From: Gammaproteobacteria bacterium
GTDB taxonomy: Bacteria; Pseudomonadota; Gammaproteobacteria; RBG-16-57-12
Direction of reading: 5' to 3'
DNA length: 64,000 bases
Assembly (NCBI GenBank): GCA_021647245.1
Contig: JAKIVC010000004.1
Location: forward strand, 1 to 64,000
Under the pieces are notes generated by a model. The model made no database searches and was not told where the DNA came from. It saw nothing but the letters and a program-made list of their open reading frames with translations. A program made the position numbers and the translations under genes. Below, one piece after another: positions 26,981 through 36,501 of the stretch (position 1 is its first letter; every line of letters begins with the position of its first letter).

Positions 26981-27004
26981 GAGGGCATATCAATGCCCTT
27001 TTTT
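26981..27004 (+). terminator. Intrinsic terminator between mreB and mreC
   Basis: Stem GGGCAT/ATGCCC (26983-26988/26993-26998), extended by an A-T pair and a G-T wobble, with loop ATCA, followed by six T (26999-27004). It is a textbook Rho-independent terminator 13 bp after the mreB stop. It should make mreB mRNA more abundant than mreCD mRNA. Confidence 0.8.
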
Positions 27005-27087
27005 CTTTTAGAAATACTTGAGCAAACCTGAACGTGCAGAGCCAAACCCAATGTTTTCGTTGAGAGCGTTTTTTCTGGGGTAGCCAC

Positions 27088-27939
27088 ATAAAAACCATAT
27101 TTACAGAAGGGCCATCTTCAACACTGCGTGCAGCCTTCTTTGTGCTGCTCTCACTGCTGTTTATGATTTTGGATCACCGCTATAACCACCTTGATGATAT
27201 CCGTGCGGGTATCGCCACCGCACTCTATCCCGTCCAATATATCGTTAACATCCCCTTTGCAACCACCCAGTGGGCCTCTGATACTTTTGTAAGCAGAGAG
27301 CGCCTAATCAAAGAGAACAACAACTTTAAAACTGAACACCTGCTGCTCAAAGCGCAACTACAAAAGCTCTACGCCCTCGAGAGAGAGAACATTCGCTTAC
27401 GGGTACTGATGGAGTCGACCCAAAATATTGCTGAGCGGGTGATGATCAGTGAGCTCATCGCGGTCGACCTGGACCCTTTCAGTCGCCAGATTGTGATCAA
27501 TAAAGGGGGCGGTGACAACCTGTTTGCCGGACAGCCACTGCTCGACTCCGATGGTGTGGTGGGTCAGGTGGTTGAAGTAGGGCAGTTTTCCAGTCGTGCC
27601 ATGATGATCACCGACCCCTCCCATGCGATTCCAGTACAGGTTAATCGCACCGGTATGCGCGCCATAGCCATGGGCACCGGTGAGATCAGCAATGGCCTGG
27701 AGCTTACCCATATCCCCAACAACGCCGACATCCAAATGGGTGACCTGCTCGTCACCTCCGGGCTGGGTGGCCGCTTTCCGTCGGGCTACCCAGTGGCTCA
27801 TATCACCGAGATCAGCATTGATCCAAGCCAGCCTTATGCGGTAGTTAAAGCTCACCCGGCAGCGGCACTTGAACGGATTAGAGAGGTGCTGATTGTCTGG
27901 AAGAGCGAGGCTGATTATACCGCTGGGGAGCAGCCATGA
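27088..27939 (+). CDS. mreC: Rod shape-determining protein MreC with a non-standard start
   Basis: MreC links MreB to PBP2 and RodA in the periplasm. The product has one membrane helix, a coiled coil (RERLIKENNNFKTEHLLLKAQL) and the beta-sheet domain. Family homology begins at IKTIFTEGPSSTLRAAFFVL, encoded from 27088, matching the usual MIKPLF-GPS N-terminus. No ATG, GTG or TTG occurs in frame between the stop at 27061-27063 and GTG 27142. Starting at GTG 27142 would delete the cytoplasmic segment and part of the helix. An ATA start at 27088 with GGGGT 6 bp upstream is the simplest reading. A frameshift from ATG 27051 at a six-T run, or a sequence error there, are alternatives. Confidence 0.85.
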   Translation: MKTIFTEGPSSTLRAAFFVLLSLLFMILDHRYNHLDDIRAGIATALYPVQYIVNIPFATTQWASDTFVSRERLIKENNNFKTEHLLLKAQLQKLYALERENIRLRVLMESTQNIAERVMISELIAVDLDPFSRQIVINKGGGDNLFAGQPLLDSDGVVGQVVEVGQFSSRAMMITDPSHAIPVQVNRTGMRAIAMGTGEISNGLELTHIPNNADIQMGDLLVTSGLGGRFPSGYPVAHITEISIDPSQPYAVVKAHPAAALERIREVLIVWKSEADYTAGEQP

Positions 27940-28424
27940 ACGCATTTTCACCCCATAACGGCTGGGTGATCATCGCCACCTTTCTGTTTGCATTAATTCT
28001 AACGCTGTTGCCACTTCCTAGCTGGCTTGAGTTACTGCGTCCGGAGTGGGTAATGATTGTGCTGGTCTACTGGTGCTTGGCAATCCCTGAGCGCGTGGGG
28101 GTTATTGTTGGCTGGGTCGCCGGTATCACCCTGGATGTCGCCACCGGGTCATTGCTGGGTCAGCATGCGCTGGAGCTGGCGCTGGTTGCCTTTATCGTTG
28201 TAAAATTACACAAACGTATCCGCCTCTTTCCGGTGTGGCAACAAGCCGTTACCGTGCTGCTGCTGGCGCTACTCTGCCAGCTGATCGGCGTTTGGATCAA
28301 TGGTGTTATCGACCGGCCAACGGGTGGGGTTGTCGGGTGGCTGCCCAGCATTACCACGCTACTGTTGTGGCCACCACTGTTCATATTGCTGCGTCGAATA
28401 CGACGCTTTTACCGCGTTCGATAA
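27936..28424 (+). CDS. mreD: Rod shape-determining protein MreD
   Basis: 162 aa integral membrane protein with about five predicted helices and the MreD signature ERVGVIVGWVAGITLDVATGSLLGQHAL. It works with MreC, PBP2 and RodA in the elongasome. Its start overlaps the mreC stop by 4 bp, giving translational coupling. The C-terminus is basic (RRIRRFYRVR), as often in the family. Confidence 0.92.
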   Translation: MNAFSPHNGWVIIATFLFALILTLLPLPSWLELLRPEWVMIVLVYWCLAIPERVGVIVGWVAGITLDVATGSLLGQHALELALVAFIVVKLHKRIRLFPVWQQAVTVLLLALLCQLIGVWINGVIDRPTGGVVGWLPSITTLLLWPPLFILLRRIRRFYRVR

Positions 28425-28435
28425 GCCCCCGCCAT

Positions 28436-30274
28436 ATGCATAACGCTATTAAAGACCACAAGAAAGAGGCGAGGCTTTTTACCCTTCGCGTTGTGCTGGG
28501 TCTGCTCTGTGTGCTTATTTTGTTGTCACTATTGATTAGCCGCATGGCTTACCTGCAACTAGAGAGTCACCAGCACTTCACTACGCTCTCAGAAAAAAAC
28601 CGCCTGCGCTTACTGCCAGAACCCCCTATTCGTGGGCTGATCTATGATCGTCAAGGGCGTGTTCTGGCTGAAAATATACCCAGTTACACCTTGGTGATCA
28701 CCCCCGAGCGGGTCGATGATATAGAGCGAACGGTGGCTCGTCTTGCCGCAATTGTGGAGATCAGCGAGTTCGATATCCAGCGCTTTGAAAAGCAGCGAAA
28801 ACGGAGTCGACGCTTTCACTCTATTCCACTGCGCTTTCGGCTCAGTGATGAAGAGGTTGCTCGTTTAGCGGTTGATCGACACCAATTCCCGGGGGTAGAT
28901 GTTGAGGCTCGCTTGATGCGCCATTACCCGTTTAATGAGCTATCCGTACATGCCCTTGGCTATGTGGGGCGCATTAGTGAGCGTGAGCTGGCGCAACTTG
29001 ATCATGCACAATATGCCGGCACCGATTACATCGGTAAAGCCGGGATTGAGAAATCCTATGAAAAGCTACTGCATGGTACCGTTGGCTACAAACGGGTAGA
29101 GAGCAACTCCCGTGGTCGCACCCTGCGGACGCTGGAGAACGTTCCACCGGTGCCTGGGGATAATATCTACCTCAGTCTCGATATCGACATGCAGCGCGCC
29201 GCCAAAAACGCGATGAATGGAGAGAATGGTGCGGTGGTTGCTCTTGATCCACGCAATGGCCAGGTGCTGGCGATGATCAGCACCCCGGAATATGATCCCA
29301 ACTGGTTTGTGAATGGCATTAACAGTACACGTTACAAAAGCCTGTCGCAGTCAAAAGAGCAGCCACTTTTTAACCGTTTTCTACAGGGAAGGTACCCACC
29401 TGGCTCTACTCTGAAGCCGTTTACCGGCCTAGGGGCAATGGAGCTGGGGCTGCTTGATGAACGTGACCACACTAATTGTCACGGCTGGATGACGCTACCA
29501 GGGAATGAGCGGCGCTACCGTGACTGGAAAAAACAGGGCCATGGCCGCACGGATATGCAAAAAGCGATTGTAGAGTCCTGCGATGTCTATTTTTATGAAC
29601 TGGCGATGAAAATGTCAATTGACCAGATGTATGACTTCCTAGTTCAGTTTGGTTTCAACCAGCGCACCGGCATCGACTTAGGCGGCGAATCCAGCGGTTT
29701 AGTCCCCTCATCCGAGTGGAAAAAGCGCATCAAAGGTGAGCGTTGGTACTTGGGTGAAACCCTGATATCGAGTATTGGCCAAGGCTTTAATTTGACGACA
29801 CCACTGCAATTAGCGGTAGCCACAGGCACTTTAGCTATGGGGGGTAAACGCATGTACCCACAGCTTTTATTACAGATAGAAGATGTACTTAGCGGCACAC
29901 TACAAGCACAAACTATAAAACAGGCTCACCAGGTCACGGTACACAATTCGGAAAACTGGGCCTATATGATTGATGCAATGAAAAAGGTGGTTAACTCGCC
30001 ACGGGGTACCGCACGCGGCATTCACAGTGAAACATTCGTCATTGCCGGTAAAACAGGCACTGCACAGGTATTCGGCATCGCTCAAGATGAGGAGTATGAT
30101 GTGGAGAAGATTAGCAAAAAATTACATGACCATGCACTGTTTATTGGCTTTGCTCCCATCGATAAGCCAGAAATTGCCGTTGCGGTTATTGTTGAAAATG
30201 GTGGTAGTGGTGGGGCCGTTGCCGCCCCCGTGGCGCGTGCTGTGATGGATGTCTACTTTGGAAAGCAGCCATGA
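28436..30274 (+). CDS. mrdA: Penicillin-binding protein 2 (elongation transpeptidase)
   Basis: 612 aa from ATG 28436, 11 bp after the mreD stop. An N-terminal membrane anchor (VVLGLLCVLILLSLLISRM) is followed by the dimerisation domain (PPIRGLIYDRQGRVLAEN). The transpeptidase domain has the active site STLK in YPPGSTLKPFTG, a second motif SCD and KTGTAQ. It crosslinks peptidoglycan during lateral growth and is a beta-lactam target. It overlaps rodA by 4 bp. Confidence 0.95.
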   Translation: MHNAIKDHKKEARLFTLRVVLGLLCVLILLSLLISRMAYLQLESHQHFTTLSEKNRLRLLPEPPIRGLIYDRQGRVLAENIPSYTLVITPERVDDIERTVARLAAIVEISEFDIQRFEKQRKRSRRFHSIPLRFRLSDEEVARLAVDRHQFPGVDVEARLMRHYPFNELSVHALGYVGRISERELAQLDHAQYAGTDYIGKAGIEKSYEKLLHGTVGYKRVESNSRGRTLRTLENVPPVPGDNIYLSLDIDMQRAAKNAMNGENGAVVALDPRNGQVLAMISTPEYDPNWFVNGINSTRYKSLSQSKEQPLFNRFLQGRYPPGSTLKPFTGLGAMELGLLDERDHTNCHGWMTLPGNERRYRDWKKQGHGRTDMQKAIVESCDVYFYELAMKMSIDQMYDFLVQFGFNQRTGIDLGGESSGLVPSSEWKKRIKGERWYLGETLISSIGQGFNLTTPLQLAVATGTLAMGGKRMYPQLLLQIEDVLSGTLQAQTIKQAHQVTVHNSENWAYMIDAMKKVVNSPRGTARGIHSETFVIAGKTGTAQVFGIAQDEEYDVEKISKKLHDHALFIGFAPIDKPEIAVAVIVENGGSGGAVAAPVARAVMDVYFGKQP

Positions 30275-31395
30275 AGTTATCAGACCTCAGTCATACACAG
30301 GAGAGCAGCACCCGCGGTGGGCAGTTTATCCACCTTGATATCCCGATGCTGCTGGGCTTGCTCGTGCTCTCCCTTGCCGGATTGATGATCCTCTACAGTG
30401 CCAGTGGTGAGGATATGGGCATGTTGCAGCGGCAGGCTACTCGTCTGGGGCTAGGGTTTGCTGTGATGGTTGCCTTAGCACAGGTTTCCCCCATCAACTT
30501 ACTGCGCTGGACACCTTGGCTATTTGGCATTGGCTTACTACTGCTTATCGGTGTGCTGCTGTTTGGCCATACCGGTAAAGGGGCACAGCGCTGGCTTGAT
30601 TTGGGGTTTTTCAAGTTCCAACCCTCTGAGATGATGAAGTTGGTGGTGCCAATGATGGTGGCCTGGTATCTACATCAAAAACCGCTGCCATGTGGTAAAC
30701 GCCAACTGGGGGTAGCACTGCTGTTTATAGTGATTCCCGTTATTTTGATTATTCAACAGCCAGATCTTGGTACATCACTGCTCATCGCAAGTGCGGGTGT
30801 TTTTGTACTGTTACTCAGTGGCATATCAAGCAAGCATATTTTCATCTCCATCGGCACGCTGTCACTGTTCGCCCCCATCATGTGGTTTTTTGTGATGCAT
30901 GACTATCAGCGCCAGCGCGTACTGACGCTCTTTAATCCGGAGAGTGATCCGTTGGGTGCGGGCTACCATATTATCCAGTCAAAAATTGCTATTGGTTCCG
31001 GTGGGCTCTATGGCAAGGGGTGGTTTAATGGTACCCAGTCACAGCTCGATTTCCTGCCCGAACGCCATACCGATTTTATTTTTGCAGTTTTTGCCGAAGA
31101 GTTTGGCTTTGTCGGCATCATCGCACTACTGGCAATCTACATGTTTATTATCCTGCGCGGCCTGCAAATTGCCGCCCAGGCGCAAGATACCTACGGCCAA
31201 TTGGTTGTTGGTAGCTTGATTTTTACCTTTTTTATCTACATTTTCGTTAACATTGGCATGGTTTCAGGGTTACTGCCAGTGGTGGGTATTCCGCTGCCAT
31301 TAGTCAGTTATGGCGGCACCTCAATGGTGACGATTATGGCTGGATTTGGTATTTTAATGTCCATTCACACCCATAGAAAGCTGCTTCCGGCTTAG
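30271..31395 (+). CDS. rodA: Peptidoglycan polymerase RodA (SEDS family)
   Basis: 374 aa with about ten membrane helices. SEDS motifs include KFQPSEMMKL, QQPDLGTSLLIA, QSKIAIGSGGLYGKGW, FAEEFGFVG and VSYGGTSMV. RodA is the glycosyltransferase partner of PBP2. Start ATG overlaps the mrdA stop (ATGA). Together mreBCD, mrdA and rodA form a compact elongasome cluster. Confidence 0.95.
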   Translation: MKLSDLSHTQESSTRGGQFIHLDIPMLLGLLVLSLAGLMILYSASGEDMGMLQRQATRLGLGFAVMVALAQVSPINLLRWTPWLFGIGLLLLIGVLLFGHTGKGAQRWLDLGFFKFQPSEMMKLVVPMMVAWYLHQKPLPCGKRQLGVALLFIVIPVILIIQQPDLGTSLLIASAGVFVLLLSGISSKHIFISIGTLSLFAPIMWFFVMHDYQRQRVLTLFNPESDPLGAGYHIIQSKIAIGSGGLYGKGWFNGTQSQLDFLPERHTDFIFAVFAEEFGFVGIIALLAIYMFIILRGLQIAAQAQDTYGQLVVGSLIFTFFIYIFVNIGMVSGLLPVVGIPLPLVSYGGTSMVTIMAGFGILMSIHTHRKLLPA

Positions 31396-31403
31396 GTAAT
31401 AAT

Positions 31404-32249
31404 ATGCAACAGAAACTTATTCTCCTGATCTTTGTCACACTGCTCAGTGGTTGTGCGGGATCCCCCCTCATTGAGGAGCAGGATGCCGCACCAGAAGGTG
31501 ATGTGGATGTCTCAAAAATCCCCGATGCACTGCCCAAATATGAACCCTATAGCAAATATGGCAATCCCGCCTCTTATGAGGTGTTTGGAAAGAGCTACTC
31601 GGTACTGGAGAGTGCAAAAGGCCACGTGGAACGGGGTATCGCCTCTTGGTACGGCACCAAATTCCACGGCAGGCGCACCTCCAGCGGTGAAACCTACGAT
31701 ATGTATAAAATGACCGCAGCCCACAAGCACCTGCCGCTGCCCACCTACGCTGAAGTGACCAATCTCGATAATGGCCATAAAATCATTGTCAAAATCAATG
31801 ATCGTGGTCCTTTTAAAGAGGGCCGCATAATTGATCTTTCCTATGCAGCGGCCATCAAGCTGGGTATTGACCAAACAGGCACCGGCAATGTAGAGGTGCG
31901 TACCATTGTGCCTACCGCTGATGAGCACAATGTGACCATCAAGGCGGTACCGCTAGCGGCACCCTTCGCGGTGAGTAAAATGGAAAAAATAGCGCCGTCG
32001 CCAGGCAGCAATGCCACACCACAGATCTACCTACAGTTGGGCTCTTTTGGCGAACGCGACAATATGCAGCGTATGTTGGAGCGCCTGCTTGATTCAGAGA
32101 TCAACAATGTGGTCATTCACCAACCCAATGAAGGCAGGCCCTTCTATCGTCTCAGAGTTGGCCCGCTGGCAGCCCGGAGTGATGCCGAGCAGTTGGCCAC
32201 ACAACTTAAGCAGATGGGCTTTGAAAAACCCTATATCGTTGTTGATTGA
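31404..32249 (+). CDS. rlpA: Septal-ring lytic transglycosylase RlpA, lipoprotein
   Basis: 281 aa. The lipobox is in LLSGCAG. The double-psi beta-barrel domain (about residues 75-160) has ERGIASWYGTKFHGRRTSSGE and IVKINDRGPF, with the catalytic acid in ASWYG...GE. The C-terminal SPOR domain (about 205-281, QIYLQLGSFGERDNMQRMLERL) binds denuded glycan strands at the septum. It lies 8 bp after rodA and ahead of dacA, a common order. Confidence 0.93.
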   Translation: MQQKLILLIFVTLLSGCAGSPLIEEQDAAPEGDVDVSKIPDALPKYEPYSKYGNPASYEVFGKSYSVLESAKGHVERGIASWYGTKFHGRRTSSGETYDMYKMTAAHKHLPLPTYAEVTNLDNGHKIIVKINDRGPFKEGRIIDLSYAAAIKLGIDQTGTGNVEVRTIVPTADEHNVTIKAVPLAAPFAVSKMEKIAPSPGSNATPQIYLQLGSFGERDNMQRMLERLLDSEINNVVIHQPNEGRPFYRLRVGPLAARSDAEQLATQLKQMGFEKPYIVVD

Positions 32250-32395
32250 TCTTAAAATGGTTATGCTATGGCTCTAATTTTAGCTTTATTGACTAAATAA
32301 AACGCCGCTTTGGCGGTACAATTGCACTCATTCATTTTTCTGATCTTGACACCACAGAAGATAAAACGGCTAACGCCCCACTATAGAATCCTGCC

Positions 32396-33526
32396 ATGCA
32401 CATTTTATTGACCCTCACCTTACTTCTGTTTGCCAGCCAGCTCGCTGCTGCGCCGGCAATGATCCCCAGTGCTCCCAAAGTAAATGCCAGCTCCTACTAT
32501 CTGATGGACTTCAATAGTGGCCACGTCATTGCCGAGTACAACTCCGATGAGAGGGTAGAGCCTGCCAGTCTCACAAAAATGATGAGCGCCTACATTATTG
32601 AGCAGGAGCTTTTGCAAGGGCGCATGAATTTGAGTGACCCGGTTCGAATAAGTGAAAAAGCGTGGCGCATGGAAGGCTCGCGTATGTTTGTAGAGGTGGG
32701 CAAGTTTGTTACGGTCGAAAAGCTTTTAAGGGGGGTCATCATCCAATCGGGAAATGATGCCACCGTGGCGTTGGCAGAGCATATTGCTGGCAGCGAAGCC
32801 GCTTTCGCCGAGCTGATGAATGCCCACGCACAGCGCCTTGGCATGCAGAGCACCCATTTCGTCAACAGCACGGGTATGCCTGATCCTAACCACTACACCA
32901 CTGCCCATGATATGGCTCTGCTGGGTCAGGCACTGATTCGTGATGGTGCTGAGTTCTACAGCTGGTACGCCGAAAAATCATATGAATACAATGGTATTTC
33001 ACAATATAACCGCAACAAACTGCTGTGGCGCAACAAGTCTGTTGATGGCATTAAAACCGGCCATACTGAAGCAGCGGGCTACTGTCTCGTTGCCTCCGGT
33101 GAGCAGAATGGCATGCGTTTAATCTCGGTGGTCATGGGCACCAAGAGCGACAACTCGCGCACCGATGAAAGCCAGAAGTTGCTCACCTACGGCTTCCGCT
33201 TTTTTGAAACGCATAAGCTGTATAGTGCCGAACAATCCCTGCAAAATATACGCATCTGGAAAGGTGAGAGTGACCAGCTCTCGGTGGGCGTAACCGACGA
33301 CCTCTACGTGACTATTCCACGGGGCCAATATGACAAACTGCAAGCATCAATGCAGATTAATAGCAAAATCATGGCACCGCAACAGCAAGGCAATCGTGTG
33401 GGCACGGTTGTCGTTAAACTACAAGATACTATCGTCGCCGAAAGGCCGTTGCAGGCATTAAGCTCAGTGGCCGAAGGGGGCGTGGTGAAATCACTGATAG
33501 ACCAAGTTAAGTTGATGTTTGAATAG
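32396..33526 (+). CDS. dacA: D-alanyl-D-alanine carboxypeptidase (PBP5/6 type)
   Basis: 376 aa with a cleavable signal peptide (MHILLTLTLLLFASQLAAA). The three active-site motifs are SLTK (Ser58), SGN and KTGHT. A C-terminal beta-domain and a final amphipathic helix (VVKSLIDQVKLMFE) would tether it to the outer face of the inner membrane. It trims pentapeptide stems. A gap of 146 bp separates it from rlpA, so it may have its own promoter. Its stop is directly followed by the aminotransferase start. Confidence 0.94.
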   Translation: MHILLTLTLLLFASQLAAAPAMIPSAPKVNASSYYLMDFNSGHVIAEYNSDERVEPASLTKMMSAYIIEQELLQGRMNLSDPVRISEKAWRMEGSRMFVEVGKFVTVEKLLRGVIIQSGNDATVALAEHIAGSEAAFAELMNAHAQRLGMQSTHFVNSTGMPDPNHYTTAHDMALLGQALIRDGAEFYSWYAEKSYEYNGISQYNRNKLLWRNKSVDGIKTGHTEAAGYCLVASGEQNGMRLISVVMGTKSDNSRTDESQKLLTYGFRFFETHKLYSAEQSLQNIRIWKGESDQLSVGVTDDLYVTIPRGQYDKLQASMQINSKIMAPQQQGNRVGTVVVKLQDTIVAERPLQALSSVAEGGVVKSLIDQVKLMFE

Positions 33527-34396
33527 ATGGGTATCGTCCACCTGAATGGGCAGCTACTGCCTGAAGAGCAAGCTAAAATACCGGTCACTGACCGAGGCTT
33601 TCTGTTTGGTGATGGTGTTTATGAGGTGATCCCAGCCTATGCGGGTAACTTTTTCCACCTTGACGAACACCTTGCGCGGCTGCAAAACAGCCTAAAGGGT
33701 GTCCGCATCGGCAACCCTCACAGTAGCGCCCAGTGGCGACAGCTGCTTAAACAGCTGCTGGATGCCAATCACGCCAACGAAACAGACTACTCCATCTACC
33801 TGCAAATCACCCGTGGCAGCGCACCGCGTCGTGAGCACGCCTTTCCGCAAGAGTCTCATCCTACGGTTTTTGTCGCCGCGACACCCATCACCAAACCCAG
33901 TGATGAAACCTACGCCCAGGGTATCTCAGCCATCACCCTTGAAGATACCCGCTGGAAACAGTGCCATATTAAAGCCATCAGCCTGCTACCCAATATTCTG
34001 CTACGCCAACAAGCGGTTGAAGCGGGTGCTGCGGAAGCGATTCTGCTGAAAGAGGGCTATCTTACCGAAGGGGCTGCCAGTAACGTGTTTATTGTCTTGA
34101 AAGATGAGATTTTGACCCCACCTAAGAGTGCAGAGCTGCTTCCTGGCATTACTCGCGATGTGGTGCTGGAGCTGACGCAACAGCACGGTCTGAATAGCCG
34201 CGAGGCTCAAATCAGCGATCAGCAACTACGCGAAGCCAGTGAAATCTGGGTGACCAGCTCTACCCGGGAAATCCTGGCGGTGACGCAGCTGGACGGTCAC
34301 CCCGTCGGAAAGGGCAGGCCTGGCCCACTCTGGTCACGTATTTATAGTGACTATCAAACCTTTAAAAAACAGCTGCGCCAGCCAGCATCACGGTAA
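33527..34396 (+). CDS. dat: D-amino acid aminotransferase (class IV PLP enzyme)
   Basis: 289 aa fold-type IV aminotransferase. The PLP lysine is in the CHIKAISLLPNILLRQQA segment, and LTEGAASNVFIV and LPGITRDVVLEL follow. The start VHLNGQLLPEEQAKIPVTDRGFLFGDGVYEVI is typical of D-alanine transaminases. It would make D-alanine or D-glutamate from keto acids, fitting its place beside dacA in a cell-wall cluster. ATG is directly adjacent to the dacA stop. A branched-chain or 4-amino-4-deoxychorismate enzyme is a less likely alternative. Confidence 0.85.
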   Translation: MGIVHLNGQLLPEEQAKIPVTDRGFLFGDGVYEVIPAYAGNFFHLDEHLARLQNSLKGVRIGNPHSSAQWRQLLKQLLDANHANETDYSIYLQITRGSAPRREHAFPQESHPTVFVAATPITKPSDETYAQGISAITLEDTRWKQCHIKAISLLPNILLRQQAVEAGAAEAILLKEGYLTEGAASNVFIVLKDEILTPPKSAELLPGITRDVVLELTQQHGLNSREAQISDQQLREASEIWVTSSTREILAVTQLDGHPVGKGRPGPLWSRIYSDYQTFKKQLRQPASR

Positions 34397-34402
34397 AATA
34401 TA

Positions 34403-34669
34403 ATGTCTGATCAAGAAACTCTGTTTGAATTTCCCTGTGAATTTCCCATTAAAGTGATGGGTGAAGCGGCGGATGATTTTGATAGCCACGTTGTCACTAT
34501 TATTCGCAAGCATGTATCAGACTTGCCAGAAGGCGCGGTTAGCAACCGCACCAGCAGTGGTGGAAAGTTTCAATCAGTTACCGTCACCTTTACCGCCACC
34601 AGCAAAGTACAGCTGGATGCCATCTACATGGAACTCACGGCCTGTAGCCGCATCAAGATGGTGCTTTAA
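34403..34669 (+). CDS. ybeD: DUF493 family protein YbeD
   Basis: 88 aa, as in E. coli YbeD (87 aa). It contains LFEFPCEFPIKVMGEAADDF, the repeat-like SNRTSSGGKFQSVTVTFTATS and the C-terminal VDAIY-like segment QLDAIYMEL. Its ACT-like fold suggests small-molecule or protein binding; its function is unknown. The gene sits between dat and lipB, as it does between dacA and lipB in enterics. Confidence 0.9.
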   Translation: MSDQETLFEFPCEFPIKVMGEAADDFDSHVVTIIRKHVSDLPEGAVSNRTSSGGKFQSVTVTFTATSKVQLDAIYMELTACSRIKMVL

Positions 34670-34678
34670 ACTCTTCTG

Positions 34679-35341
34679 ATGAGCCAACTGATTATCCGCC
34701 ACCTGGCACAACAACCCTACCCGCTCGTTTGGCAGGCGATGCAGCGCTACACTGATCAACGCACCGCCACAAGTTGCGATGAGCTGTGGGTTGTTGAGCA
34801 CCCGGCAGTCTATACACTGGGACTAAATGGCAAAAAAGAGCACATCCTCAACGCCACCCATATTCCGGTGGTCGCGAGTGACCGTGGCGGACAAGTGACC
34901 TACCACGGCCCGGGCCAACTGATCATCTACCTACTCTTCGATCTAAAACGTCACGACTGGGGAGTACGCCACCTGGTCACCGCCATCGAAGAGTCAATTA
35001 TCGCGCTGCTTGCAGAGTACAACATTGCAGCCCACGCCCGAGCAGATGCCCCCGGAGTTTATGTAAAGCAGGCAAAAATTGCGGCTCTTGGATTGCGCAT
35101 ACGCCGCCACTGTAGCTATCACGGCTTGAGCCTGAATGTTAATATGGACCTCACCCCTTTCGCCAATATCAACCCCTGTGGTCATGCCGGAATGGCGGTA
35201 ACGCAATTGACGACTTTAGGGGTCGATGAGACCTTGGCGGTGGTGGCCGATAAATTGTGTCACAAGCTCTGCCAGACGCTGCAACTGGCTGGCGAAATTC
35301 AGATTGAAACAGCGTTGCCCGTATTGGAAAAGAAGCCATGA
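34679..35341 (+). CDS. lipB: Octanoyl-(acyl carrier protein):protein transferase LipB
   Basis: 220 aa. The family motif [22 protein letters not shown], the catalytic lysine in [12 protein letters not shown] and the acyl-accepting cysteine in [15 protein letters not shown] are present. It transfers octanoyl from ACP to lipoyl domains. It overlaps lipA by 4 bp, so the two steps of lipoate synthesis are coupled. Confidence 0.95.
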   Translation: MSQLIIRHLAQQPYPLVWQAMQRYTDQRTATSCDELWVVEHPAVYTLGLNGKKEHILNATHIPVVASDRGGQVTYHGPGQLIIYLLFDLKRHDWGVRHLVTAIEESIIALLAEYNIAAHARADAPGVYVKQAKIAALGLRIRRHCSYHGLSLNVNMDLTPFANINPCGHAGMAVTQLTTLGVDETLAVVADKLCHKLCQTLQLAGEIQIETALPVLEKKP

Positions 35342-36306
35342 AGTCGATTGATGAACAGGAAAAAGCGCGCCGCTCACTGCGTGAACTGAAAGGTGAATCG
35401 AAGGTATCACGGATCCCGATTAAGGTAGTGCCGGCTAAAATTCCACTGAAAAAGCCCCGCTGGATTAAGGCCATTGCCCCCACCTCACCAGAGGTGAAGC
35501 GCATCAAAGGCATCCTGCGAGAGCAGAAATTATTCTCCGTTTGTGAAGAGGCCGCCTGCCCCAATCTGGGTGAGTGTTTTCACCATGGTACGGCTACTTT
35601 TATGGTTATGGGGGGTATCTGCACTCGCCGCTGCCCATTTTGTGATGTGGCACATGGTAAACCCGAGCCACTGGATCTGGATGAGCCATCACACCTAGCT
35701 GAAGCGGTTGCCGCCATGGGACTCAACTACGTTGTGGTCACTTCAGTTGATCGTGATGACCTGCGTGATGGTGGCGCCGAACATTTTTCAAAATGTATCG
35801 GTGCGATTCGCAAAGCGTCGCCCACCACCCGTATTGAAACGCTGGTCCCCGACTTCCGTGGCCGAATGGAGGTCGCCCTAGAGCAGCTAAAAGCCACCCC
35901 ACCGGATGTTTTTAACCACAATCTGGAGACGGTACCCAGGCTCTACAAAAAAGCCCGCCCCGGTGCCGATTACGCATGGTCACTCAAGCTGTTGGAGCGT
36001 TACAAAACAGCTTGCCCCGAGGTTGCCACTAAATCGGGTATCATGCTGGGGCTGGGCGAGGAGATTGCAGAGGTCAAGCGGCTGCTACAGGCGCTGCGTA
36101 GCCATAAGGTGGAGATGCTCACCCTCGGACAGTATCTGCAGCCAAGCCAGCACCATCTGCCCGTCGAGCGCTATGTCACACCGGAAGAGTTTGAGCAGCT
36201 CGCAGAGTATGCGCGAGCCATCGGTTTCAGCAGCGTTGCCAGCGGGCCCATGGTGAGATCCTCCTACCATGCTGACCTACAGGCATTGGGGGAAACGGTT
36301 AAATAA
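35338..36306 (+). CDS. lipA: Lipoyl synthase LipA (radical SAM)
   Basis: 322 aa. The auxiliary cluster cysteines are in [12 protein letters not shown] and the radical SAM cluster in CTRRCPFC. The C-terminal conserved serine is in [11 protein letters not shown]. It inserts two sulfur atoms into protein-bound octanoate. It is the last gene of the mre-mrd-dac-lip cluster; about 195 bp of non-coding sequence with a palindromic repeat follows. Confidence 0.96.
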   Translation: MKSIDEQEKARRSLRELKGESKVSRIPIKVVPAKIPLKKPRWIKAIAPTSPEVKRIKGILREQKLFSVCEEAACPNLGECFHHGTATFMVMGGICTRRCPFCDVAHGKPEPLDLDEPSHLAEAVAAMGLNYVVVTSVDRDDLRDGGAEHFSKCIGAIRKASPTTRIETLVPDFRGRMEVALEQLKATPPDVFNHNLETVPRLYKKARPGADYAWSLKLLERYKTACPEVATKSGIMLGLGEEIAEVKRLLQALRSHKVEMLTLGQYLQPSQHHLPVERYVTPEEFEQLAEYARAIGFSSVASGPMVRSSYHADLQALGETVK

Positions 36307-36379
36307 TATCATTGAGGCGACAACCGTGGCACAATCCCTCAGTAGTCAATAATGATTTTTTAACAAAATTATTCAACTC

Positions 36380-36475
36380 TCGAATCGCGGGTAGAAAGGC
36401 GCATACTGCATAAGTTTTAATTTGACAGTAAAACCAATTCTTACGCACCATATAGCGCGCCTATCGGGGTTCGGG
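36380..36475. repeat. MITE-like palindromic element, family 1, copy 2
   Basis: A roughly 96-bp imperfect inverted repeat. Its left part (GTAGAAAGGCGCATACTGCA) and right part (CCAATTCTTAC, then GCGCGCCTATCGGGG) match the corresponding arms of the element at 3369-3530, but the central loop is shorter. It lies between lipA and a lipoprotein gene. The two copies together define a dispersed family in this genome. Its edges are approximate. Confidence 0.6.
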
Positions 36476-36501
36476 CAAAGGTCTCACACGAGGAGTACCG
36501 C

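Noticed and set aside
31621-31636. parS-like half palindrome CCACGTGGAAC in rlpA
   Set aside because: Only about 11 of 16 consensus positions match and one arm is lost. No good parS (TGTTTCACGTGAAACA type) was found by eye in the window despite parAB being present.
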